Of a DNA stretch of 64,000 bases, positions 18,330-28,950 are shown one piece after another. Below the pieces are notes generated by a model that did not search any database, was not told the DNA's origin, and saw only the letters and a list, made by a program, of their open reading frames with translations. Origin of the DNA: Oscillospiraceae bacterium (lineage in GTDB: Bacteria > Bacillota > Clostridia > Oscillospirales > Acutalibacteraceae). The translations under genes were made by a program, and so were the position numbers. The DNA lies in assembly GCA_031275995.1 (NCBI GenBank), contig JAISNY010000012.1, positions 25,650-89,649 on the forward strand, in the 5' to 3' direction. Each line of letters opens with the position of its first letter. The stretch's first letter is position 1.

Positions 18330-21077
18330 ATGATTAAAATGTGGAAAAAGAAATTTGAAAAAATTTTGGATATAAGATCTATTGAGAAGGATATATATAA
18401 ATTCTGGGAGGAAAGCGGTTTTTTCAGAGCAAGCTCCGATTCTGAAAAACGTCCGTTTGTGGTTGTGTTGCCCCCTCCGAATATAACCGGTAATCTCCAT
18501 ATAGGGCACGCCTTGGACCAAACTCTTCAAGATATTATTATAAGATACAAACGCATGAAAGGGTTCGAGGCTTTGTTCGTCCCTGGTACTGATCATGCCT
18601 CAATAGCCACGGAAGCCAAAGTTACGGCGGATTTGGCTAAGGAAAATATTAACAAATGGGACATCGGGCGTGATGAATTCCTAAATCGTACATGGGAATG
18701 GAAGCATAAATACGGTGGAATTATTGTTAACCAAATTAAAAAGTTAGGAATTTCTTGTGATTGGTCTCGGGAGCGCTTCACGATGGATGAAGGCTGTTCT
18801 GAAGCGGTCATTGAATTTTTTGTAAGACTTTATGAAAAAAAATTGATTTACCGTGGAACTCGTACTATCAACTGGTGTCCGAAATGTTTAACTTCGGTTT
18901 CGGACATCGAAGTTAACTCTGAGGAAGCACAGGGTTATTTGTATCAATTTAGATATTTTTTAAAAGATTCAAACAATTTTCTATGTGTTTCAACAACTCG
19001 TCCTGAAACAATTTTTGGCGATGCCGCTCTTGCTGTACACCCTGAAGATGAAAGGTATAAACCTTTTATAGGTAAACAGGCTCTAATCCCTCTTTCAGGG
19101 CGAAGTATCCCAGTAATTTCTGATAAAGCCGTCAAACCCGATTATGGAACAGGAATTTTAAAAGTTACTCCAGCTCACTCACATGAAGATTTTGAAATCG
19201 GACAAAGGCACAATCTCGCCTGCGTGGTAATTTTGGACGAACACGGCGTTACTACTAATTGTGGGATATATTCAGGGCTCGAACGTTTCGAAGCACGAAA
19301 AGCAGTAGTTGATTCTCTTGAAAAATCTGGAGTTCTTGTTAAAACCGAACCTATTGTTCACAGGTTAGGTACATGTTACCGTTGCGGCACCGTCGTTGAA
19401 CCAAGAGTTTCAACTCAGTGGTTCGTAAGCATGAAACCTTTGGCCGCTCCGGCAATTGAAGTGGTTGAATCCGGCAATATTAAATTTGTTCCACAAAGGT
19501 TTTCAAAAATTTATCTTAATTGGCTCAAGAATATTAAAGATTGGTGTATTTCGCGCCAAATTTGGTGGGGTCACAGAATTCCCGCATGGTATTGTTCTTG
19601 CGGAAAGGAAATTGTTGCACGTTCAGAACCAGATGTTTGCCCCTGTTGCGGGGGAAAAAACTTAGCTCAAGAGGACGATACGCTCGATACCTGGTTCTCT
19701 TCCGCTTTGTGGCCGTTTTCAGTTTTTGGTTGGCCTCATGATACAGAAGATTATAAAAAATTCTTCCCAATTGACACTCTCATTACCGGTCATGATATAA
19801 TTTTTTTCTGGGTAGCCAGGATGATTTTTTCTTCGCTCGAGCTGACTGGGAAGGCACCGTTCAAACACGTTTTAGTGCACGGGCTCGTTCGAGATTCGCT
19901 TGGCCGAAAGATGTCCAAATCTTTAGGTAATGGAATCGACCCTCTTGAAATAATAGACAAATACGGCGCTGATTCATTGCGATATGCGCTCGTCAGCGGT
20001 ATAACTCCTGGTAATGACGTTAAGTTTTCTGAAGAAAAAATCGAAGGAAGCCGAAATTTTATTAATAAAATCTGGAACGCAGCGCGATGTGTTGAAATGT
20101 ATACAAAAAATTATAAGATCATTGAAAATTTTGAGTATAAAAATTTGAAACTACACAACTCCTGGATTTTGAGTAGACTTAACGGTCTCATTGATGAAAC
20201 AAAGAAAAATTTTGAAGATTTTGAATTTGGTATTGCCTTGCAAAAGATTTGCTCACTATTCTGGGAAGACTTTTGTGATTGGTATTTAGAGATTTCTAAA
20301 ATAGAGTTCAAATTTTTGGCGGAAACAAATAACGATTCCTATAAAACCATTCAAAGTGATTCATTTCTAAAAGGATCGGGTACGGTTCCTGAATTAGAAA
20401 TAGGAGACAGCGAATCGAATTGTAGTAAAAATCTAAAGTTACAGCCAAATCAAACTGCAAACGTTATGGTTTATGTATTAAAGCAAATTCTTGCGATGTT
20501 GCATCCGTTTATACCATTTGTAACTGAAAAAATTTGGCAACATTTTGGTGAGGGATCGATTATGGTTTCCTCGTTTCCTGAATTCGACAGGAATCTTTTA
20601 AATTTCAGTGATGAAAAATTTATGCAACGTATCATTTTTATAATAAAATCGGTACGAGCCCGCCGTAATGATTTGAATATACCATCTAACAAAAAAGTAA
20701 ATTTGCTAATTAAAACAGAAGATAGAGCTTTCTTAGAACCGTATTTACAAACAATTAAAACCGCAGTTAGAGCAAGTGAGATTAACTTTATTGAACACGA
20801 CAGCAATGAAGAAAATTTTAGCGTGATCACTACAGATTTTGAAAAGATTTATGTTCAAATAGATTCTCTAAATAGAGCAGAAGAAAACCAAAGGAACATT
20901 GCCGAAATTTGCTCGATAAAAAATCAGATAAAGAATACGGAAAAATTAATATCTAATTCTGAATTTATAACTAAAGCACCTAAGGCGGTAATTGAAAAGA
21001 CACAAAATAAACTAAAAATTCTAAAATCTCGAGTTGAAAAATTATTAAAAGAAACAGATCAAGCGGAACAGGTATGA
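18330..21077 (+). CDS. valS: Valyl-tRNA synthetase
   Basis: PPPNITGNLHIGHALDQTLQDIIIRYKRMKG, GTDHASIATE, GRKMSKSLGNGIDP. Confidence 0.98.
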   Translation: MIKMWKKKFEKILDIRSIEKDIYKFWEESGFFRASSDSEKRPFVVVLPPPNITGNLHIGHALDQTLQDIIIRYKRMKGFEALFVPGTDHASIATEAKVTADLAKENINKWDIGRDEFLNRTWEWKHKYGGIIVNQIKKLGISCDWSRERFTMDEGCSEAVIEFFVRLYEKKLIYRGTRTINWCPKCLTSVSDIEVNSEEAQGYLYQFRYFLKDSNNFLCVSTTRPETIFGDAALAVHPEDERYKPFIGKQALIPLSGRSIPVISDKAVKPDYGTGILKVTPAHSHEDFEIGQRHNLACVVILDEHGVTTNCGIYSGLERFEARKAVVDSLEKSGVLVKTEPIVHRLGTCYRCGTVVEPRVSTQWFVSMKPLAAPAIEVVESGNIKFVPQRFSKIYLNWLKNIKDWCISRQIWWGHRIPAWYCSCGKEIVARSEPDVCPCCGGKNLAQEDDTLDTWFSSALWPFSVFGWPHDTEDYKKFFPIDTLITGHDIIFFWVARMIFSSLELTGKAPFKHVLVHGLVRDSLGRKMSKSLGNGIDPLEIIDKYGADSLRYALVSGITPGNDVKFSEEKIEGSRNFINKIWNAARCVEMYTKNYKIIENFEYKNLKLHNSWILSRLNGLIDETKKNFEDFEFGIALQKICSLFWEDFCDWYLEISKIEFKFLAETNNDSYKTIQSDSFLKGSGTVPELEIGDSESNCSKNLKLQPNQTANVMVYVLKQILAMLHPFIPFVTEKIWQHFGEGSIMVSSFPEFDRNLLNFSDEKFMQRIIFIIKSVRARRNDLNIPSNKKVNLLIKTEDRAFLEPYLQTIKTAVRASEINFIEHDSNEENFSVITTDFEKIYVQIDSLNRAEENQRNIAEICSIKNQIKNTEKLISNSEFITKAPKAVIEKTQNKLKILKSRVEKLLKETDQAEQV

Positions 21078-21442
21078 GCTTTTCCAGAACTGTAAAATAC
21101 TTTGATTTAACGATATCGACCGTCTTAACCCATACTTTATCGCAATTTTATTCCAACAGTAAACTGTCTTATCTTTATACTGACAAAAAGCTCATACGCC
21201 CTTGATACACTGGTAAACTGACAATTAAAGTTTCTCGATCATTCCATCTTCTGCATTCATAACTCATTGATAGCTGTAAATGAAAACAACCGTTTACACA
21301 TCATTTTTGATCAGTAAACTCCTTGCTGTGGTTCACTCTGGAGTGATTTCTTTAGCCAACATCGGCCAAACCGCCAGCTCCCGTCGCCGTGAATTATGGC
21401 TGAAATATCTGCGGTTACAGCAAAGGAGCTTCCAATTTGGCT

Positions 21443-22123
21443 TTATTTTTTGACGGATCCATAATAAGCCGTCCAAAATTCTTCAAAATCAGGGATACGA
21501 TAACTATTAGCGGGTGGAATGCATGTGTTGACCCATGGAATAAATGACGGCTTACCACCTAATGCCTTGACAATACGACAAATAGAAAGCTCAAAAGGTG
21601 GAACTGGACCAAAAAAATCTCCACGCTTATCGACAGCAAGACGTGTCTTCATATTTACAGTAAAAGATCTATCCCCTAGCATTCCCCTTATTTCCTTTGC
21701 GAACTTACCTTGGCAAACAATATAAATATTACCCACTGCTAGAGAATCATTGGTTGCATCACCCGCTTTACAAACGTAAGAAAATCTGCCTGCAAGAAAT
21801 CTGTCAACAAGAGTATTGTTGCGAAGTTTCAAAAGTTCAAATTTGAAAAGTTGCCTTTGTTTAAGGTTATCAAACGAAAAAATGATCAAGCACTCATCAC
21901 GAAAATTTACCTTCTGTTTAAAAGAAACAGAAGGAATCCTCGGAGAGTGTTCAACTTTACCGTCATCACCAATAAAAAAACATTCACCTAAATTCCTGAC
22001 ATCAAGTTCAAAAGTTCTATTGAAGAAAGAAAATGACTTCACCGGCTGATAAACAACACTTGAGAACGAAAAGGCAGAAAACGCCAATAACCCTAACGAC
22101 ACCGTTTTAAATTTTTTAAACAT
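21443..22123 (-). CDS. Hypothetical secreted protein
   Basis: Signal peptide MFKKFKTVSLGLLAFSAFSFSSVVYQ; no recognised family. Confidence 0.6.
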   Translation of the reverse strand: MFKKFKTVSLGLLAFSAFSFSSVVYQPVKSFSFFNRTFELDVRNLGECFFIGDDGKVEHSPRIPSVSFKQKVNFRDECLIIFSFDNLKQRQLFKFELLKLRNNTLVDRFLAGRFSYVCKAGDATNDSLAVGNIYIVCQGKFAKEIRGMLGDRSFTVNMKTRLAVDKRGDFFGPVPPFELSICRIVKALGGKPSFIPWVNTCIPPANSYRIPDFEEFWTAYYGSVKK

Positions 22124-22648
22124 TCTAGAACTCCTTATTTAATTTTAGCTTTCACCATGTGAAACGCTACTTCTTAATATTAGATCATAATTTTAATTTT
22201 TTGTCAACTTAATAAGAGTTAAAATTTATTTTAATAAAATCGGAATTTTTAAAATTAAAATTTTTTAGTTTATATACCCTATGCCCCAAATTTGTTACAA
22301 AGATTAACAAAACGTCCATAACAAATTTATAAAATATCCAAATATCACAAAAACATTTTGATTTTTTTGAAAATCGGGAATATGTATTTCTATATCTGAA
22401 TTTAAACCTTCAACCATAAAGGTGTGATTTTTTTTCTTATAATCAAAAATATGGACCAAAATATGAAGCTTTTTGGTAGTTTGTTTAAGAATAATAAAAT
22501 TTTGCTTTATATTATGATTTGTTATTATATGTTATATCTTATCTTTAATTTTTCCACTCCTGAAGTTGCCGGTAGTTGACTAGTTTATTTCATGGATATA
22601 TAATATTGGTAGAATGAAGAAACAGAGAAGAGATTTGGAGTATATAAG

Positions 22649-23494
22649 TTGGCTATAGATTTGCATTGTCATACACGTATTTCGGACGGTTCAACGAATA
22701 TAGATGAGCTTTTGTTCATTGCCCGAAGGATGGGTGTGAACATTATTTCTGTAACTGACCACGATACTTTTGCTGGAGCTAAGCGTGCGGAAGTTTTGGG
22801 TGGGCGTTTGGGAATAGAGGTTGTTTTGGGTGCTGAATTCTCTTCTTTTAGTACAAATGCGAGACATGGAGTCAGCATCCTTTGTTACATGTGTGAGCAT
22901 CCTTATAGATTAGAAGGGTTGTGTTTGCGTAATTCTAAGATTCGTCAAAGTGCTTTTGAAGAATATTTGCCAAAAATTATGCGTCAGTATCCGATTTCAC
23001 CGGAAACTGTTTCTGCTAAAGCTCGAGGTAGTTCGAATGTGTTTAAGAATCATGTGATTCAAGCGATTATGGATTCTGGTTATTCTTCTCAAAGTTATGC
23101 ATTTCTTTCGAATAAATTGTTTGGAGCGGAAGGCGTTGCCAAGCTTGAAGAACGTTATCCCGAGCCGGAAGAGGTTATAAATTTTATTCACGAAGCGGAA
23201 GGGCTTGCTGTTTTTGCTGGGGTTAAAGAATGCGATTTAGATTTTCTGTTGCCTTCTCTGGTTAAGCACAAATTGGACGGAATTGAAGTTTTTAGTCCAG
23301 ATATAAATGAAAAATTGAAAGAAAAACTGGTGGATTTTGCGAATAAAAATGATTTATTAATCACAGGGGGGAGCAATTTTCATGGTATGTATTCGTCGTA
23401 TCCACGGTTGATAGGTTCTGGGGGAATATCGCGTGAACTTTTTAAAATGATGGAAAAACGTAAAAAAATAATTAGCAGAGTTGGTGCATACTGA
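22649..23494 (+). CDS. PHP-domain phosphoesterase
   Basis: DLHCHTRISDGSTNIDELLFIARRMGVNIISVTDHDT; C-terminal GGSNFHG. Confidence 0.9.
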   Translation: MAIDLHCHTRISDGSTNIDELLFIARRMGVNIISVTDHDTFAGAKRAEVLGGRLGIEVVLGAEFSSFSTNARHGVSILCYMCEHPYRLEGLCLRNSKIRQSAFEEYLPKIMRQYPISPETVSAKARGSSNVFKNHVIQAIMDSGYSSQSYAFLSNKLFGAEGVAKLEERYPEPEEVINFIHEAEGLAVFAGVKECDLDFLLPSLVKHKLDGIEVFSPDINEKLKEKLVDFANKNDLLITGGSNFHGMYSSYPRLIGSGGISRELFKMMEKRKKIISRVGAY

Positions 23495-23532
23495 ATCTTT
23501 TTGGTAAATTTTCCGGGGATTCTTCCATATTT

Positions 23533-24075
23533 TTGGTAGTAGGTCTTGGTAATCCGGGGTTGGAGTTCGAGAATACTCGACATAACGCGGGTTTTATGTT
23601 TATTGATCGTTTGGTAACTCAAAAATTTTTATTTAAATTTGGATCTTTTTATTCTAGGTTCGAATTTGAAGGTGAGGATTTAATCTTTTTGAAGCCGCAG
23701 ACATTCATGAACTCAAGTGGAATGGCTGTGTGTGAGTTTATGCGTTACTATAAAATTCCTAGTAAAAATTTAATTCTGGTTTTTGATGATATTTTTTTGC
23801 CGGTTGGCAAAATTCGGATCCGCAAAAATGGTTTGTCCGGCGGTCATAATGGTGTAAAGAGTGTTATCAATAATTGCGGCACCGAGGATTTTATCAGAAT
23901 TAGGATTGGGGTTGGTGAAAAACCTAATACATCGTGGGATTTAGCCGATTGGGTTCTTTCGCGTTTCAACGAAAATGATTTGATGCAGCTTGATGTGGCT
24001 TTTAAAAGCGCCGAATCAGCGTTAAAGCTAATTTTGCATAAGCAAATTGAACGTGCAATGAATAATTTCAATTGA
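23533..24075 (+). CDS. pth: Peptidyl-tRNA hydrolase
   Basis: VVGLGNPGLEFENTRHNAGFMFIDRL, FLKPQTFMNSSG, LVFDDIFLPVGKIRIRKNGLSGGHNGVKSV. Confidence 0.97.
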   Translation: MVVGLGNPGLEFENTRHNAGFMFIDRLVTQKFLFKFGSFYSRFEFEGEDLIFLKPQTFMNSSGMAVCEFMRYYKIPSKNLILVFDDIFLPVGKIRIRKNGLSGGHNGVKSVINNCGTEDFIRIRIGVGEKPNTSWDLADWVLSRFNENDLMQLDVAFKSAESALKLILHKQIERAMNNFN

Positions 24076-24146
24076 TTTATTTAGATTTAGATAAATATTG
24101 AAAGCTTTTTATAATTATTTAGATTTAACTTAAGTGGAGGTAAAAA

Positions 24147-25304
24147 GTGACGATAATAAACGCGAAAATTTATACAATGTTTGGCCAGCACTTTGAGAAT
24201 GGATACATAGAGATAGAGGGAAAAAAGATTTCTGAAATAGGAAACATGAGAAATTTTTCTGGTAGTGGAGAGTTTAATGCCAATGGCGCTTTGGTTTTTC
24301 CTGGTTTTATCGATTGTCATACTCATATGGGGCTTTTTGAAGAGGGACAAGTTTATGAAACAGATGATGCAAATGAAATCGGAGATACTATAACTCCGCA
24401 TTTGAGGGTTATTGACGCAATTAATCCTTTTGACCGTTATTTTTCCGATGCGCTACGTGCAGGAATTACGTCTGTCGTGGTGAGTCCCGGAAGTGCAAAC
24501 AGTATTTCCGGGCAAGTTTCTGCCATCAAAACTTATGGTGTTTGTATTGACGACATGGTTATTAAATCCCCAATTGCAATGAAATTTTCGCTTGGTGAAA
24601 ATCCTAAAAGCACAGGAGAAAAAGACGTTCCAAAAACTCGAATGGCGATTGCTGCCGGCATACGTGAAGCGCTCCGTAAAGCTGAAAAATGTATAAAAGA
24701 TTTAGAAGAAAATCCAAACGATAACGACTTTGACATTAAAAACCAGGCTTTGATTGATTTTTTAAAAAGTAAAGCTCCGGCACAATTTCACGCGCACCGT
24801 GCTTGCGATATCTTTACAGCAATGCGTTTAGCACATGAGTTTAACCTAAAATTTCATATAATTCATGGAACTGAAAGCTATAAGATTGCAGAATACTTGA
24901 AAAAATCGAATGCTGGAGTTTTTGTGGGTCCGATTATAACCGATCGTTCTAAACCTGAGATTTTAAACTTTGATCTAAAATATATAAAAATTTTGCATGA
25001 AGCCGGAATTGAGATTTCAATAACTACTGACCATCCAGTGATTCCAATTCAGCATTTACCTCTTTGCGCTTCTATTGCTGCCGCCAACGGTTTGGGTTGG
25101 GAAGCAGCCCTACATTCTATCACTTCGGTTCCGGCTAAGCTTTGTGGTATAAGTGATGTAGTAGGTACCCTTGAAGTTGGCAAAGATGCCGATATTATTG
25201 TATTTAACGATGACCCTTTGAAAGTTGGAGTAACACCCCAATTGGTCATTTGCGATGGTAAGGTAGTAGTTGATAATTTTAACAAAGGTTTAATTTATGG
25301 CTGA
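24147..25304 (+). CDS. Amidohydrolase (imidazolonepropionase-like)
   Basis: NGALVFPGFIDCHTHMGLFE, AQFHAHRACDI, KFHIIHGTE, ITTDHPVIP, LEVGKDADIIVFNDDPL. Confidence 0.9.
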   Translation: MTIINAKIYTMFGQHFENGYIEIEGKKISEIGNMRNFSGSGEFNANGALVFPGFIDCHTHMGLFEEGQVYETDDANEIGDTITPHLRVIDAINPFDRYFSDALRAGITSVVVSPGSANSISGQVSAIKTYGVCIDDMVIKSPIAMKFSLGENPKSTGEKDVPKTRMAIAAGIREALRKAEKCIKDLEENPNDNDFDIKNQALIDFLKSKAPAQFHAHRACDIFTAMRLAHEFNLKFHIIHGTESYKIAEYLKKSNAGVFVGPIITDRSKPEILNFDLKYIKILHEAGIEISITTDHPVIPIQHLPLCASIAAANGLGWEAALHSITSVPAKLCGISDVVGTLEVGKDADIIVFNDDPLKVGVTPQLVICDGKVVVDNFNKGLIYG

Positions 25305-26034
25305 TAAGATATCAAAAATTATAATGGGAAGGAAACCCGTATTGGAAGCGATTAATTCCGGAAAGGAAATTAATTTTGTAACTAATTCGGTTAAAATTCC
25401 TAAAGAGTTATTTGATGCCATAAAAAAACGAGGAATTTTGATCAAGAAATCTGATAAAAGGAAATTGGATTTTTTAACTAATAACGGAAACCATCAAGGT
25501 ATTGTTGCACAGTTGTGTTCTAAAAGTTATTCTGATATTAATAAAATTTTAGAAATTTCAAATCAAAAAAATGAACCTAATTTTTTGCTGATTCTTGATA
25601 GAATTCAAGACCCTCAAAATTTAGGTGCAATAATAAGAACCGCTGAATGCATGGGAGTTCATGGGGTTGTAATTTGTAAACATGAGGCAGCCGCTTTAAC
25701 GGAAAGCGTTGCAAAAGCTTCAGCGGGAGCGATTGAACACATTTTGGTTGCGCGTGAAACAAATCTTTCACGTACAATCGATTTTTTAAAAAAACGTGGT
25801 GTTTGGATCTTGGGAACTGATTCTTCTGGTGTTGATTTTACAAGTATACCAAAGAATATTTTTTCGGGTTCGGTTGCTTTGGTAATCGGTTCTGAAGGCT
25901 ATGGAATAAGTCGACTTATAAAAGAAAAGTGTGATTTTATGCTTTCAATATCTCTGAGAGGTAAAATAAATTCGTTGAATGTTTCAGTTGCATGTGGGAT
26001 TTTTTTGCAAAGAATTTCTGAATATCGGCTATAG
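25297..26034 (+). CDS. rlmB: TrmH-family 23S rRNA 2'-O-ribose methyltransferase (RlmB-like)
   Basis: MGRKPVLEAINSGKEI, LILDRIQDPQNLGAIIRTAECMGVHGVVI, ALVIGSEGYGISRLIKEKCD, SLNVSVACGI. Confidence 0.93.
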   Translation: MADKISKIIMGRKPVLEAINSGKEINFVTNSVKIPKELFDAIKKRGILIKKSDKRKLDFLTNNGNHQGIVAQLCSKSYSDINKILEISNQKNEPNFLLILDRIQDPQNLGAIIRTAECMGVHGVVICKHEAAALTESVAKASAGAIEHILVARETNLSRTIDFLKKRGVWILGTDSSGVDFTSIPKNIFSGSVALVIGSEGYGISRLIKEKCDFMLSISLRGKINSLNVSVACGIFLQRISEYRL

Positions 26035-26178
26035 TTTTGAAATTAACGACATTTTTATAGAAAATTCAACAAAGTACATTTAGGACATGCATTAAAATGA
26101 ACTCGTTTTATTTTTAAGGCTCAAGGATGTGGGTTTGGTTAGAATGGTTTTTAAAATTAAGCTTAAAGGGTGAGGTTT

Positions 26179-26496
26179 ATGTCACTTAAAGTAAAAGGGG
26201 TAGAATTAATTCTTAAAAATCATGAACTTTTAGCAAAATTAAGCGGCGATATAGATCAGCACTCTGCTAAAGGTATGAGGGATGAAATCGATTTAGCAAT
26301 CAAAGATTTTCGTCCTTTGTTATTAATTTTAGATTTTGGTGATGTAAAGTTTATGGACAGTTCTGGCATCGGGTTGATTATGGGGCGTTACAATTTAGCA
26401 AAGTCTTATGGTGCGTCGCTTAAAATTCAAAACGTTTCACCTCGTCTTGAAAAAATTATTAAACTTGCGGGTGTTGGCATTCTCGGAGTTTTATAG
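26179..26496 (+). CDS. spoIIAA: Anti-sigma F factor antagonist SpoIIAA
   Basis: LAKLSGDIDQHSAKGMRDEID, LDFGDVKFMDSSGIGLIMGRY; followed by SpoIIAB and SigF. Confidence 0.95.
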   Translation: MSLKVKGVELILKNHELLAKLSGDIDQHSAKGMRDEIDLAIKDFRPLLLILDFGDVKFMDSSGIGLIMGRYNLAKSYGASLKIQNVSPRLEKIIKLAGVGILGVL

Positions 26497-26528
26497 ACTT
26501 TTAAAATTTTGGAGGAAATAGGGAATAT

Positions 26529-26981
26529 ATGAAAGATATTGTGAACGAAGTAAATATTAGTTTTTTAAGCAAATCATGTAACGAATCATTTGCAAGAGCA
26601 ACAATTTCTGCCTTTGTCGCGCAGTTAGACCCTACGATAGACGAGCTTACAGATATAAAGACTGCGGTTTCGGAAGCTGTGACTAATTGCATTGCACATG
26701 GCTATCAAAATGAGTTCGGAATGGTTTACATAACGGCACAGATTTTTTTTGGAGGTCACGTGGTGATAAAGATAAAAGATCGCGGCTGTGGGATAGAAAA
26801 TGTGAAACAAGCTATGGAGCCACTTTTTACAACTGGTGGCAACGAGCGTTCGGGCCTAGGTTTTGCTGTGATGCAAAGTTTCATGGATAAAATCCATGTT
26901 AGTTCCAAGCCTCAAAGAGGAACGACTGTAACGCTTGAAAAGTTTATAATACGCCGATCGGTGAAGAATGAAATCCAGTAA
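26529..26981 (+). CDS. spoIIAB: Anti-sigma F factor SpoIIAB
   Basis: TDIKTAVSEAVTNCIAHGY, IKIKDRGCGIENVKQAMEPLFTT, ERSGLGFAVMQSFMD. Confidence 0.95.
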   Translation: MKDIVNEVNISFLSKSCNESFARATISAFVAQLDPTIDELTDIKTAVSEAVTNCIAHGYQNEFGMVYITAQIFFGGHVVIKIKDRGCGIENVKQAMEPLFTTGGNERSGLGFAVMQSFMDKIHVSSKPQRGTTVTLEKFIIRRSVKNEIQ

Positions 26982-27621
26982 TGACATCGTTGAAAGAAAT
27001 CTTGGTTTAGTTAGGCTTTGTGCGAACAAATTTAAGGGCAGAGGCCTTGAGTATGATGATCTTTATCAGGCGGGGTGCGCCGGATTGGTAAAATCTTCCA
27101 AGGCTTTTGATGAAAGTCGTGGGATAAAATTTTCGAGTTATGCGGTGCCGGTAATTTTGGGTGAAATTAAGCAGCTTTTCAGAGAAAATACTCAAGTCAA
27201 GGTTAGCCGGCCAGTTAAAGAACTTGCTTGCAAAATAGAAAGAGAAAGAAAAAATTTTGTAATGTCGCATCAAACCGAACCTACTATTGGGGAGCTTTCT
27301 GAAATTCTTGGAGTAGATCAAGAAAAAATTTTAGAAGCCTCCGATGCTTTGCGTCCGGCGATTTCTTTAACATCACAAGGTGAGGGTGAATTTTTTGACT
27401 TTGATATCCCTGTGCAATTTGATGATGAAAAAATTTCAGAAAAAGTTACCATTGAAATGGCGCTTCAATTACTGGATGAAAATGATAAAAAAATAGTTCA
27501 TCTAAGGTTTTTTTTATTAAAAACGCAGTCGGATTCGGCGAAAATTTTAGGAATGACACAAGTTCAGGTTTCACGTCGAGAAAAATTAATATTAAAAAAC
27601 TTGAGAAAAATACTTTCATGA
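26968..27621 (+). CDS. sigF: RNA polymerase sporulation sigma factor SigF
   Basis: GLEYDDLYQAGCAGLVKSSKAFDESRGIKFSSYAVPVILGEIKQLFRE; sigma region 4 at C-terminus; operon context. Confidence 0.95.
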   Translation: MKSSNDIVERNLGLVRLCANKFKGRGLEYDDLYQAGCAGLVKSSKAFDESRGIKFSSYAVPVILGEIKQLFRENTQVKVSRPVKELACKIERERKNFVMSHQTEPTIGELSEILGVDQEKILEASDALRPAISLTSQGEGEFFDFDIPVQFDDEKISEKVTIEMALQLLDENDKKIVHLRFFLLKTQSDSAKILGMTQVQVSRREKLILKNLRKILS

Positions 27622-27868
27622 AGTTTGTCTCAGAAAACCAGAATAGAAGAGAAGTATAGTTTATCTGTGAAATAATCAATATTAAAAAATCTGAAGGAAA
27701 CAATTTGCTGAAATTTGTTTTCAAAAACCAACAAAAGCGGGAGGTTCTAGAAACATATTCTACCTAAGGACTTAAGATTTCTTCATTTTTAGATTAAATG
27801 ATAAGACATTTATACAGTTTTAAAATCCGTATCTTGAAAGGAAAACACAGACAAAAAACTTTTGAGCA

Positions 27869-28699
27869 TTAATCTAATGCCTGGCCTGAAAAAACTCTTT
27901 TAAAAGCATCAATATTATTATTTATGCCGTTTGCATTTCCATAAATGGCGAAGTGAACGTTTTTAAAATAATCTTTCATATGTTCTGTGATTAGTATTTG
28001 ATAAAATGCCCTTGCTACAAGATCCGGACTATTACCAAAGACACCGCAACCCCAAGCACCTAAAATGATGTTAGGAACTCTGTAATATGCAAACGCAGAA
28101 ATAACCGTCCTAACACGAATTAACATCTCTGATTCAGCATTAAACCTCCCTTCATTATTATCCACTGCAGCGGCACTACACACCAATACTTTTTTTTGTC
28201 TTGTTTCAGGGAGATCATAATGTCCTTCTTTAAGTATTGTAACGTCATCCGACATTACAACGCGCCGCTCATTTTCTGGATATTCGGGTTTGTTTAATTC
28301 GTAAAAATTTGTAACACTTGGATCTCTTAAAAATGTCAAAAGATTAGTCTGGCTGCAAATTGCTCCTTCTTGTGCGCCTCCTGGCGCGTGAGCATTGGCA
28401 AAATTAAGTATCCCGACTTTTTCGCGTAAATTTAACGCTGCAGAAATGCAGTCTCCGTCATAAATACGAATAATAGTAGAATAATGTGCAGAATGAGGTA
28501 TGACAGATGGTATTTGTTCAGCATTTGGATTGGGTTCGAGCGATAAAATCCTTGAACGTGTTGAAGCCGTAGGGTTAGGGTTTTGACTCATTGGAGCCTG
28601 AAGAGGGTTAGGGTTTCGTCTTATTTGATTTAGTGCAGCCCCACAAAAAACTGTAGTAAGGGTCAACAAACCTAACAACATTTTTATATTGTTCTCCAT
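27869..28699 (-). CDS. TIGR02452 family (microbial PARG-like macrodomain) protein with N-terminal signal peptide
   Basis: VGILNFANAHAPGGAQEGAICSQTNLLTFL; NIILGAWGCGVFGNSPDLVARAFYQIL; leader MENNIKMLLGLLTLTTVFCGAAL. Confidence 0.85.
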   Translation of the reverse strand: MENNIKMLLGLLTLTTVFCGAALNQIRRNPNPLQAPMSQNPNPTASTRSRILSLEPNPNAEQIPSVIPHSAHYSTIIRIYDGDCISAALNLREKVGILNFANAHAPGGAQEGAICSQTNLLTFLRDPSVTNFYELNKPEYPENERRVVMSDDVTILKEGHYDLPETRQKKVLVCSAAAVDNNEGRFNAESEMLIRVRTVISAFAYYRVPNIILGAWGCGVFGNSPDLVARAFYQILITEHMKDYFKNVHFAIYGNANGINNNIDAFKRVFSGQALD

Positions 28700-28950
28700 T
28701 TTTATCCTTCAATTTATTAATCTCATCGGCTGAAAAGCACGAATGTTCATGACATTTGGAATAATTTCAATCGCTTAGTGCTCCATTGTAACAATAGAAG
28801 CTAATTCCATTAAACAATTTTTATAAAAACTCACACCTGAAACATATCAAAAAACATCTTGAATTTAAGCACAATACCATTATGATGTAATTTTCTCAAA
28901 ATATTTCTGATTTGTCAAGTGTGAAAAATTTAAATTACTGTTTCACGTTT

